A stretch of 6,180 nucleotides of DNA from Peptococcaceae bacterium (GCA_017387265.1 JAFOFM010000039.1:1-6180); one strand, 5' to 3'; numbered from the stretch's first letter, positions 1 through 5,279 are shown. Notes: generated from the letters alone by a model not told the origin. Program-made: numbers and translations.

Positions 1-402
1 CAGTATGAACTGGACTGCGAGCCGGTATCGCTGCCGGGCGATGCAGCTACGGAAGCCATGCTGATGGACCTTTCCTTAAGCGAACTGGTGACCCGCTATC
101 CGGTGCCTGACTGGACCATTACCGAAAATGCAGAACACGTGGTAACCATTTGCCGCAATGTGCGCGGGCTTTGTGAACAGCACCAGCATGTGTACCATTT
201 TGGGATTAACGAGAGCGGGCAGTATCTTGCGGTTTATTTCGGCCCGAGTATAATTGGCAGCGATGGAGGCGCTTTTCTGGTAACGGATGTGCTGGTGAAA
301 AATCTGAGTGACGAGCAGAGGCTGGAACTGGAGAATGGCGAATACGAATTTCATTCGCAGGATGAACTGATTGCCATGCTGGATAATTTCAGTGAATTGT
401 AA
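1..402 (+). CDS. BofC C-terminal-domain-like protein, 3' part only
   Basis: The frame is open from base 1, so the gene begins upstream of the window; the Met codons at 58 and 64 are internal and have no ribosome binding site. About 133 residues are visible. The pattern resembles the C-terminal domain of BofC: a helix ending in a tyrosine and tryptophan (SELVTRYPVPDW), alternating strands, an HFGINESGQYLAVYFG stretch, then an acidic segment (NLSDEQRLELENGEYEFHSQDELIAML) and the end FSEL. In Bacillus subtilis BofC is a forespore protein that restrains the SpoIVB protease in the sigma-K checkpoint; relatives of the domain occur more widely in Bacillota, where their role is unclear. The assignment rests on remembered pattern similarity, not on an alignment. 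The signal peptide or N-terminal domain that would settle it lies outside the window. It could also be an unrelated hypothetical protein. Confidence 0.5.
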   Translation, partial: QYELDCEPVSLPGDAATEAMLMDLSLSELVTRYPVPDWTITENAEHVVTICRNVRGLCEQHQHVYHFGINESGQYLAVYFGPSIIGSDGGAFLVTDVLVKNLSDEQRLELENGEYEFHSQDELIAMLDNFSEL

Positions 403-406
403 CAGA

Positions 407-440
407 TCTGTAAATACGGGAATGAATACAGAATTTTTTC
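407..440 (+). terminator. Weak possible terminator after the BofC-like gene
   Basis: A 6-base stem (TCTGTA at 407-412 with TACAGA at 427-432, 14-base loop) is followed by a T-run at 434-439. The stem is short and AT-rich, so it may not terminate efficiently. A perfect 10-base palindrome, ACAGATCTGT, overlaps the stop codon at 402-411 and competes for the same bases. Confidence 0.3.
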
Positions 441-468
441 TTGCATAATGAAAAAATGATGGTATGAT
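441..468 (+). promoter_or_regulatory. Extended -10 promoter for the ACT-domain gene
   Basis: The -10 is TATGAT at 463-468, preceded by TGG at 460-462, which gives the TGN extension. The -35 is a weak TTGCAT at 441-446 with a 16-base spacer. Transcription would begin near 475 and leave a leader of about 35 bases, too short for a riboswitch. The promoter lies directly after the T-run of the upstream gene's possible terminator, so the ACT gene is probably transcribed on its own. Confidence 0.6.
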
Positions 469-509
469 AAGTTCATAGGGTAAAATCCATGACTTAGGAG
501 GTTTTCAAC

Positions 510-962
510 ATGTCAGTAAAACAGATTTCCGTATTTTTAGAAACCACCACCGATGGGCTGATGCAGTTCAGTAAAGTACTGCAGGAAAACAACATCGATA
601 TCCGTGCATTTTCGATTGCAGAAGCGCCGGATTTCAGTATTGCCCGGGTAATTGTAAACGATTTTGAAAGTACCAAAGATGCGCTGGGCAAAGCCGGCTA
701 TGTAACATCGGTTGCTACGGTTCTGGCAGTTGGGATTCCGGACCGTGCGGGCGGATTGTATGAGGTTTTAAACAGCTTTACCGATGCCGGTGTTAATGTA
801 AAATATACCTATGCATTTACAAGCCGTGAAACCGGTATGGCCTGCCGCGCATTCCGCGTGGATGACGAGGCAAAAGCCATTGCCGCTCTGCAGACGAAAG
901 AGTTCCTGATTATCAATCAGGAGGATTTACAGTGCGGTGAAGGGGCGGAAATCTGCCTGTAA
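510..962 (+). CDS. Tandem ACT-domain protein
   Basis: The product is a 150-residue cytoplasmic protein made almost entirely of two ACT domains, about residues 4-65 and 70-138. The second has the classic form: a strand (TVLAVGIPDRAG), a helix (GLYEVLNSFTDAG) and a strand (VNVKYTYAF). ACT domains pair to form interfaces that bind small ligands, usually amino acids, and typically regulate an attached enzyme; here no catalytic domain is attached. Stand-alone double-ACT proteins of this size are common in anaerobic Bacillota, sometimes beside 2-oxoacid:ferredoxin oxidoreductase or aryl-CoA ligase genes, but no such neighbour is visible here. The start is firm: AGGAGG at 496-501 lies 8 bases before ATG 510. 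The gene has its own promoter and a strong terminator at 1000-1036, so it is probably monocistronic. Family assignment is confident; ligand and partner are unknown. Confidence 0.88.
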   Translation: MSVKQISVFLETTTDGLMQFSKVLQENNIDIRAFSIAEAPDFSIARVIVNDFESTKDALGKAGYVTSVATVLAVGIPDRAGGLYEVLNSFTDAGVNVKYTYAFTSRETGMACRAFRVDDEAKAIAALQTKEFLIINQEDLQCGEGAEICL

Positions 963-999
963 ACTGTCTATGTATTAAAATTAAATGTCAGCATAAAGA

Positions 1000-1036
1000 A
1001 AGACTGCTTTCGTAAGGATACGAAGGCAGTCTTTTT
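1000..1036. terminator. Bidirectional intrinsic terminator between convergent genes
   Basis: A 15-base stem (1000-1014 with 1019-1033, AAGACTGC…GCAGTCTT, one G-U wobble) closes a 4-base AGGA loop. On the plus strand it runs straight into T's (1032-1037), ending the ACT gene transcript. On the minus strand the flank reads as TTTCTTTAT, ending the dehydrogenase transcript. The dehydrogenase stop codon lies only 7 bases beyond, so both genes are served by one structure. Confidence 0.9.
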
Positions 1037-1043
1037 TGTGTTA

Positions 1044-2210
1044 TTAATAAGCGCGTTTATAGATTTCCAGAACATCGGTCCAGTGCAGCGGAACAACGCC
1101 GTGAATGGTGTCGCCGCCTTTTGGCGCATTTTTTGCCATGGTTTCCAGCATATCTTCCGGAATATTCAGCTCATGCAGTGTCATTGGAATATTCAGCGAT
1201 GCAAAGAATTCGCTTGTTTTGGCGATAGCTTCTCTGGCGGTTGCCCATTTATCAGCGGATCTGTCCAGATGCCATACATTCCAGCCGTATTCGGCAAACA
1301 TCTGCACGGTGTCGTCGTTTAAAATATACTCCATCCATACTGGTGTCAGAATAGCAAGCCCTACGCCGTGAGTCACATCAAAGTAGGCGCTGAGGGCGTG
1401 TTCCATAGCATGTACACTCCATGGGGTAGCCTTGCCGTTTTTCAGAAGGCCGTTAATTGCCTGGCTGGATGCCCACATCAGATTGGCGCGGGCTTCGTAG
1501 TTTTCCGGTTCTTTTATGGCAATTGGTGCATAGTGAATACAGGTCTGTAAAATCCCTTCGGCCAGGCGGTTAATCAGATAAGCGCCATCGCCGAGTGTAA
1601 AGTAACTTTCAAATACGTGGCTCATAATATCGGCAGTGCCGGCTGCGGTCTGGCTTGCCGGAACACTATAGGTATACGTTGGGTCCAGAATCGAAAATTT
1701 TGGAATAAAGAGGTTGGAACCTACGCCGTATTTCAGATTCAGTTCGGTATTTGTAATAACTGCCATCGGGTCCATTTCCGAACCGGTTGCCGATAAGGTC
1801 AGGATAACCCCCAGAGGCAGTGCCGATGTGCAGAGTTTTGGATTTAAAACAATATCCCACGGGCTGCCGTCGTAGGCCACCGATCCGGCAATTACTTTTG
1901 CACAGTCAATACTGCTGCCGCCGCCTACAGCCAGAATCAGCTCGATATTGTGTTCCCGGCACAGCTCCACGCCGCGTACCACGGTGGTCAGATGCGGATT
2001 CGGCTCTACCCCGGCCAGTTCCCAGTGTTCAATCTGCTCTTCTGCAAAGATCTCCATAATCTGCTGATACAGCCCGTTGCGCTTGATGCTGCCGCCGCCG
2101 TATACCAGCAGGACACGTTTGCCAAACCGTTTCATCTGGCCGGCCAGCTGCGAAATCTGCCCTTCGCCGAAAAATAAATCCACGGGCATATGGTAATGGA
2201 AATTTTTCAT
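1044..2210 (-). CDS. Iron-containing alcohol dehydrogenase, butanol dehydrogenase type
   Basis: A cytoplasmic group III alcohol dehydrogenase of 388 residues, about the length of E. coli YqhD and clostridial BdhA. It would interconvert aldehydes and primary alcohols with NAD(P)H, recycling cofactor during fermentation or removing aldehydes. The N-terminal Rossmann-like half carries YGGGSIKRNG (residues 37-46) and AVGGGSSIDCAK (94-105), which bind the dinucleotide; ATGSEMD at 141-147 is typical of butanol dehydrogenases. All four metal ligands are present: D194 and H198 (GTADIMSH), H267 (SVHAMEH) and H281 (VTHGVG), at the same numbers as in YqhD. The start chosen is ATG 2210, with GAGGAG 8 bases upstream; the in-frame GTG at 2219 overlaps that site and is unlikely. 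The gene has an extended -10 promoter (2245-2250) and ends at the shared terminator. Real substrate and NADH/NADPH preference cannot be read from the sequence. Confidence 0.95.
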   Translation of the reverse strand: MKNFHYHMPVDLFFGEGQISQLAGQMKRFGKRVLLVYGGGSIKRNGLYQQIMEIFAEEQIEHWELAGVEPNPHLTTVVRGVELCREHNIELILAVGGGSSIDCAKVIAGSVAYDGSPWDIVLNPKLCTSALPLGVILTLSATGSEMDPMAVITNTELNLKYGVGSNLFIPKFSILDPTYTYSVPASQTAAGTADIMSHVFESYFTLGDGAYLINRLAEGILQTCIHYAPIAIKEPENYEARANLMWASSQAINGLLKNGKATPWSVHAMEHALSAYFDVTHGVGLAILTPVWMEYILNDDTVQMFAEYGWNVWHLDRSADKWATAREAIAKTSEFFASLNIPMTLHELNIPEDMLETMAKNAPKGGDTIHGVVPLHWTDVLEIYKRAY

Positions 2211-2218
2211 AACAATCA

Positions 2219-2224
2219 CTCCTC
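2219..2224 (-). promoter_or_regulatory. Ribosome binding site that decides the dehydrogenase start
   Basis: On the minus strand GAGGAG occupies 2224-2219, 8 bases before ATG 2210. The alternative GTG start (2219-2217) shares its first base with this site and could not be served by it. Confidence 0.85.
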
Positions 2225-2244
2225 GTTATAACCTTATTACTGCT

Positions 2245-2273
2245 AGTATATCAGAAAAAAATCCTTCGTTCCA
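2245..2273 (-). promoter_or_regulatory. Extended -10 promoter for the alcohol dehydrogenase
   Basis: Read on the minus strand, the -10 is TATACT (2250-2245) preceded by TGA (2253-2251), an extended -10. The -35 at a 17-base spacing is TGGAAC (2273-2268), a poor match, so the TG extension probably carries much of the recognition. Transcription would begin near 2238 with a leader of about 28 bases. No convincing Rex or CcpA operator is visible around it. Confidence 0.55.
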
Positions 2274-2295
2274 CTTTAATTTTCCGATTCCCTCT

Positions 2296-2325
2296 TTCAC
2301 GCTTTGCTGTATCGCACAATATACT
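2296..2325 (+). promoter_or_regulatory. Probable promoter of the ABC importer operon
   Basis: TTCACG (2296-2301), an 18-base spacer and TATACT (2320-2325) fit a vegetative promoter, divergent from the dehydrogenase promoter. The start would fall near 2332 with a leader of about 25 bases. That leaves no room for a TPP or other riboswitch, so any control by the transported solute would have to act at DNA level. A shifted pair, TTTGCT with TATAGA (2303-2330), is the alternative. Confidence 0.45.
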
Positions 2326-2356
2326 ATAGAAACTTTACATAAGGAAGTGAGAATCG

Positions 2357-3130
2357 ATGAAAACAGAACCGCTGCTGGCATCAAATCATGTTTCTATGCG
2401 CTTTTTTCATCAGGAGGGCGTAGTGGAGGTGCTGGAAGATATTACGTTCGAACTGGAGCAGGGGGAAATTGCGGCGCTGTTAGGGCCATCAGGATGTGGT
2501 AAAAGCACCATTCTGAATATTCTATCCGGCCTACTGCAGCCAACCGGCGGCAGTGTGAGCCGAACCGGAAGCATTGGCTATATGTTTCAGCGAGATCATC
2601 TGCTGGAGTGGCGCACGATTTATGACAATGTGTGTATCGGGCTGGAAATTCAGAAGCTTCAGAAATCCGAAGAGCATCTGCAAAAGGTGGAGAGGCTGCT
2701 TCGCACCTATGATTTATGGGATTTCCGCAACCGTTATCCAACAGAATTATCCGGCGGTATGCGGCAGCGCGCAGCCCTGATTCGCACGCTGGCCGTTGAC
2801 CCGGATATCCTTCTTCTGGATGAACCGTTTTCTGCACTGGACTCACAGACACGACTTATAGTTAGCGAAGATATTGCCCGTATTATTCAGCATGAGGAAA
2901 AAACAACACTCCTGGTGACCCATGATATCAGCGAAGCCATCAGCTTTGCCGATACCATTTATACGCTGAGCCACCGCCCGGCAAAAGTGAAAACCACCTA
3001 CCGGGTAAACCTGACTACCGAAGAACCGCGCACACCGTTAAAATCGCGAAAAGCGCCGGAGTTTCAGCAATATTTTAACACCATCTGGGAGGAGATGATG
3101 CAGGATGACGACGACAGCACAACCCCATGA
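2357..3130 (+). CDS. ABC importer ATP-binding protein, SsuB/TauB/ThiZ type
   Basis: The 257-residue ATPase subunit powers solute uptake through the permease encoded next; it sits on the inner face of the membrane as a dimer. All nucleotide-binding motifs are intact and in order: Walker A GPSGCGKST (43-51), Q-loop Q78 (YMFQRDHLLEW), signature LSGGMRQR (131-138), Walker B ILLLDE (151-156), D-loop SALD (159-162) and H-loop H189 (VTHD). The Q-loop context with a following LLxW is typical of the nitrate/sulfonate/taurine/thiamine-precursor importer group. The start ATG 2357 has AAGGA about 11 bases upstream, a slightly long but acceptable spacing. It is the first gene of the operon. The acidic tail (MMQDDDDSTTP) is encoded partly by bases shared with the permease start, so the two are probably translationally coupled. 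Substrate unknown. Confidence 0.95.
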   Translation: MKTEPLLASNHVSMRFFHQEGVVEVLEDITFELEQGEIAALLGPSGCGKSTILNILSGLLQPTGGSVSRTGSIGYMFQRDHLLEWRTIYDNVCIGLEIQKLQKSEEHLQKVERLLRTYDLWDFRNRYPTELSGGMRQRAALIRTLAVDPDILLLDEPFSALDSQTRLIVSEDIARIIQHEEKTTLLVTHDISEAISFADTIYTLSHRPAKVKTTYRVNLTTEEPRTPLKSRKAPEFQQYFNTIWEEMMQDDDDSTTP

Positions 3131-3917
3131 ACATAGCCCCGCCCATTTAGCATGGCTGGAGCAGCATCGCAGGGAAAAACGTCAGATTCGTATCACACAG
3201 GTTCTGCTTCTGGTTTCTTTGCTGGCTTTGTGGGAACTGGCAGCGCGTATGAAATGGATAGATACCTTTCTGTTCAGCAGTCCATCGGCGATTGTGGATA
3301 TTTTCCGGGTGTATTTTTTAAACGGCACCATCTGGGCACATATCGGCATTACCATGTGGGAAACCTTTGTGGGCTTTTTTATCGGCACCTTCTGCGGAAT
3401 CGGCATTGCCATTCTGCTCTGGTGGTGGCCGATGCTCTCCCGCATTTTTGACCCGTTTCTGGTTGTATTGAATGCCCTTCCCAAAACAGCGCTGGCACCA
3501 ATTGTAATTGTGTGGTTTGGAGCCGGGCTCACCGGGATTATCGCTGTGGCTGTTTCTATTTGTATTGTGGTAACCATTCTTTCTGCATACACCGATTTTC
3601 GCAGTGTAGATGCCGACAAAATACGCATGCTGGAAAGCTTCGGTGCTACCCGGGCGCAGATTCTCCGCAAACTGATTCTGCCGGCCAACCGGGATAATAT
3701 GCTGAGCCTCGCCAAAATCAATATGGGGCTCTGTTTAATCGGCGTAATCGTCGGAGAGTTTCTGGTTTCCAGAAGCGGTATCGGGTACCTGATTGTTTAC
3801 GGAAGTCAGGTGTTCCGTCTGGATTTAGTTATGATGGGCGTGGTGATTCTGGCTGTCTGTGCATGGATTTTAAACAGCCTGATTAACCTGCTGGAACGTC
3901 ATATAAAAAAATCTTAG
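3105..3917 (+). CDS. ABC importer permease, SsuC/TauC type
   Basis: A 270-residue integral membrane permease of the binding-protein-dependent transport family. Hydrophobic segments lie at about residues 30-48, 82-107, 117-138, 142-161, 205-224 and 240-262, consistent with six helices. The cytoplasmic EAA loop that docks onto the ATPase is clear at 176-194 (LESFGATRAQILRKLILP), with the conserved glycine at 180. GVIVGEFLVSRSGIGYLI (213-230) is typical of the nitrate/sulfonate/taurine group. The start ATG 3105 lies 26 bases inside the ATPase gene; GGGAGGAG at 3087-3094, 10 bases upstream, supports it. ATGs at 3095 and 3098 are in the ATPase frame. The stop codon TAG 3915-3917 forms part of the ribosome binding site of the next gene, indicating coupled translation. 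Probably a homodimer. Confidence 0.94.
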   Translation: MTTTAQPHEHSPAHLAWLEQHRREKRQIRITQVLLLVSLLALWELAARMKWIDTFLFSSPSAIVDIFRVYFLNGTIWAHIGITMWETFVGFFIGTFCGIGIAILLWWWPMLSRIFDPFLVVLNALPKTALAPIVIVWFGAGLTGIIAVAVSICIVVTILSAYTDFRSVDADKIRMLESFGATRAQILRKLILPANRDNMLSLAKINMGLCLIGVIVGEFLVSRSGIGYLIVYGSQVFRLDLVMMGVVILAVCAWILNSLINLLERHIKKS

Positions 3918-3921
3918 GAGG
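3916..3921 (+). promoter_or_regulatory. Ribosome binding site that decides the binding-protein start
   Basis: AGGAGG lies at 3916-3921. It is 1 base from ATG 3923 (too close), 7 bases from GTG 3929 (ideal) and 16 bases from ATG 3938 (too far). All three codons share the same frame, so the GTG is preferred. Confidence 0.8.
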
Positions 3922-3928
3922 TATGATT

Positions 3929-5005
3929 GTGAAACAAATGAATCATGTAAAAAAACTGATGGCAGGGTTTTTATGTGCATCCATGGTACTGTTTGCCGGG
4001 TGCAGCAGTACAACGGCTGCGCAGCCTGAAGGCGGCGCGGAACAGCCGCTTCAAAAAGTAACGGTAGGCGAAGTTGCTCATTCGATTTTTTATGCACCGG
4101 GGTATGCGGCTATGAGCCTTGGCTATTTTGAGGAGGAAGGTCTGGAGGTGGATTTGATTAACCTGCAGGGTGCCGATAAAGTGATGTCGGCGCTGATTTC
4201 TGATGAAATTCAGGTAGGTTTAATGGGGCCGGAGGCATCGGTGTATGTTGCCAATCAGGAGCGGGAGGATTATGCCATTAACTTTGCCCAGCTGACCCAG
4301 CGTGATGGCAGTTTTCTGGTAGGTCGTGAACCTGTGGAGAATTTCTCGCTGGAGCAGTTAGGAGCAATGGAACGTGCTGAGATTATTGGCGGCCGTGCCG
4401 GCGGTATGCCCGAAATGACGCTGGAATATGTACTCAAAACCAACGGGCTGGATATTGGTGTGGATGATGAAAGTAAAACCGTAAATGTGCGCACCGATAT
4501 TCAGTTTGCGGCTATGGGCGGTACCTTTGCCAGCGGCGAGGGGGATTTTGTCACATTATTTGAACCGACTGCCACCCAGTTTGAGCGCGAAGGCAAAGGT
4601 TATATTTTAACGGCCATCGGCGCCCACTCCGGCAACATTCCGTTTACCGCATACTCGGCTACGAAATCCTACATGGAAACCAATCCGGAGATTATTCAGA
4701 AATTTACCAATGCCGTGTATAAAGGGCAGCAGTTTGTAGCCAATAACAGTGCCGAGGATATCGCACCGCTTCTGCAGCCGTATTTTGAGGACATCGCGCC
4801 GGAAGATATGATTACCATCGTGCAGCGCTATAAAGATATCGAGGCGTGGGATACCAATCCGGTATTAGAGCCGGAGGCGCTGGAGAAATTAATGGACGTT
4901 ATGGCATTAGCCGGTCAGCTGGAACAGCGCGCCGATTATAATAAAGTCGTGACCACTGAATTTGCCCGGAATGCCATTGAAAATGTAAAACTGACAGCAG
5001 AATAA
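3929..5005 (+). CDS. ABC importer substrate-binding lipoprotein, NMT1/THI5-like
   Basis: The solute receptor of the importer, 358 residues from the GTG start. It has a lipoprotein signal: a basic start (KQMNHVKK), a hydrophobic core and lipobox LFAGC, with C25 as the lipidated residue, followed by a flexible Ser/Thr/Ala/Glu linker to about residue 40. The mature part is a two-lobed periplasmic-type fold of the NMT1/THI5/SsuA group: a first strand and helix with AHSIFYAPGYAAMSLGYFEEEGLEVDL (50-75), then a KVMSALISDEIQVGLMGPE segment (84-102) that forms one wall of the pocket. Relatives bind nitrate, taurine, alkanesulfonates, pyrimidine precursors of thiamine or aromatic acids. No sulfonate monooxygenase or thiamine gene is in the window, so the substrate stays open. 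As the last gene of the operon it is followed by a hairpin at 5010-5057. Confidence 0.92.
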   Translation: MKQMNHVKKLMAGFLCASMVLFAGCSSTTAAQPEGGAEQPLQKVTVGEVAHSIFYAPGYAAMSLGYFEEEGLEVDLINLQGADKVMSALISDEIQVGLMGPEASVYVANQEREDYAINFAQLTQRDGSFLVGREPVENFSLEQLGAMERAEIIGGRAGGMPEMTLEYVLKTNGLDIGVDDESKTVNVRTDIQFAAMGGTFASGEGDFVTLFEPTATQFEREGKGYILTAIGAHSGNIPFTAYSATKSYMETNPEIIQKFTNAVYKGQQFVANNSAEDIAPLLQPYFEDIAPEDMITIVQRYKDIEAWDTNPVLEPEALEKLMDVMALAGQLEQRADYNKVVTTEFARNAIENVKLTAE

Positions 5006-5009
5006 AAAC

Positions 5010-5057
5010 ACACCCCGTCGCATGTTTCTCAATAAAGTGAACAAAGCGGCGGGGTGT
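5010..5057. terminator. Hairpin terminator after the ABC operon, stronger on the minus strand
   Basis: ACACCCCGTCGC (5010-5021) pairs with GCGGCGGGGTGT (5046-5057), 12 pairs with one G-U, around a 24-base loop that can extend the stem (TGTT with AACA). It lies 4 bases after the binding-protein stop. On the plus strand the flank is TTATATTAT, a poor U-tract; on the minus strand the hairpin is followed by GTTTTTATT, a good one. It therefore probably ends the operon and also blocks antisense transcription coming from the minus-strand promoter at 5181-5208. Confidence 0.7.
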
Positions 5058-5077
5058 TATATTATACGTGTTGATAT

Positions 5078-5128
5078 AAAAACAAAGTTGCCCCGTCTCT
5101 GACCTAGCAAATCTTAGACGAGGCAACT
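5078..5128 (-). terminator. Intrinsic terminator of the candidate small RNA
   Basis: On the minus strand AGTTGCCTCGTCT (5128-5116) pairs with AGACGGGGCAACT (5098-5086), 13 positions with one mismatch, around a 17-base loop. It is followed at once by TTGTTTTTATA. On the plus strand no T-run follows the hairpin (CTTCGACGA), so it works in the minus direction only. Confidence 0.75.
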
Positions 5129-5174
5129 CTTCGACGATTTTCGAGGGCAAGCCGTTTGGCTTTCTCTCTTTTCT
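5078..5174 (-). ncRNA. Candidate free-standing small RNA, about 95 nt, unknown family
   Basis: A strong minus-strand promoter (5208-5181) predicts transcription from about 5174, running leftwards. The RNA would have a purine-rich, unstructured 5' end (AGAAAAGAGAGAAAG), a small hairpin AAGCC-AAAC-GGCTT (5162-5149), an A/U/C-rich linker, then a large terminator hairpin (5128-5086) with a U-rich tail ending near 5078. It contains no AUG and only antisense sequence lies beyond it, so it is not a leader for a coding gene. It does not match any small RNA I know: not tRNA, SRP RNA, 6S, tmRNA, RNase P or a familiar riboswitch. The remaining sequence of 5006-5330 holds only the flanking hairpin, the two promoters and an AT-rich spacer. 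The existence of a transcript is inferred from the promoter and terminator. Confidence 0.55.
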
Positions 5175-5180
5175 ATTTTT

Positions 5181-5208
5181 ATTATAGCAAAACAAAAATA
5201 TACGTCAA
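5181..5208 (-). promoter_or_regulatory. Strong minus-strand vegetative promoter without a downstream gene
   Basis: Read on the minus strand: TTGACG (5208-5203, 5 of 6 to consensus), a 16-base T-rich spacer ending in TGC (extended -10), then a perfect TATAAT (5186-5181). Just upstream of the -35 the strand reads AATAAAATTC, an UP-element-like AT-rich flank. It is one of the two perfect -10 boxes among the promoters found here and points away from the peptidase gene, towards the small-RNA candidate. Confidence 0.8.
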
Positions 5209-5279
5209 GTGAATTTTATTGGACAAGCGGCTGTATACATGCTGCGCTAAGCCTGTTTTTGTTTGGTTTTCAGCGGTTT

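Noticed and set aside
2220..2356. TPP or other riboswitch upstream of the ABC operon
   Set aside because: The transporter type raised this, but the predicted leader is only about 25 bases and I see no conserved aptamer core such as CTGAGA with its partner, nor a terminator hairpin.
2442..2852. A 136-residue minus-strand open frame antisense to the ATPase
   Set aside because: It covers the Walker A, signature and Walker B region of a confident ATPase gene and shows no domain or start signal of its own.
3182..3721. A 179-residue minus-strand open frame antisense to the permease
   Set aside because: The plus-strand frame has intact permease motifs and a ribosome binding site; the antisense frame has neither a site nor a recognisable domain and is a by-product of codon bias.
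5078..5128. Signal recognition particle RNA, tracrRNA or a known riboswitch on the minus strand
   Set aside because: A GCTAGGTCAG stretch recalls the SRP RNA core, but the GGAAGGAAGCAGC segment is absent. There is no CRISPR repeat or Cas gene, and no match to riboswitch cores that I know.
5149..5175. Plus-strand terminator AAGCC-GTTT-GGCTT followed by pyrimidines
   Set aside because: The stem has only 5 pairs and the tail is interrupted by C's. It fits better as the 5' hairpin of the minus-strand RNA, although weak plus-strand termination is not excluded.
4899..5195. A 98-residue minus-strand open frame running across the small-RNA candidate and into the binding-protein gene
   Set aside because: Its start codon lies upstream of the predicted transcription start, within the promoter spacer, there is no ribosome binding site, and its codons cross two terminator hairpins. 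It then runs antisense to a clear gene. Any similar short proteins in databases are more likely translations of a conserved or repeated RNA element.
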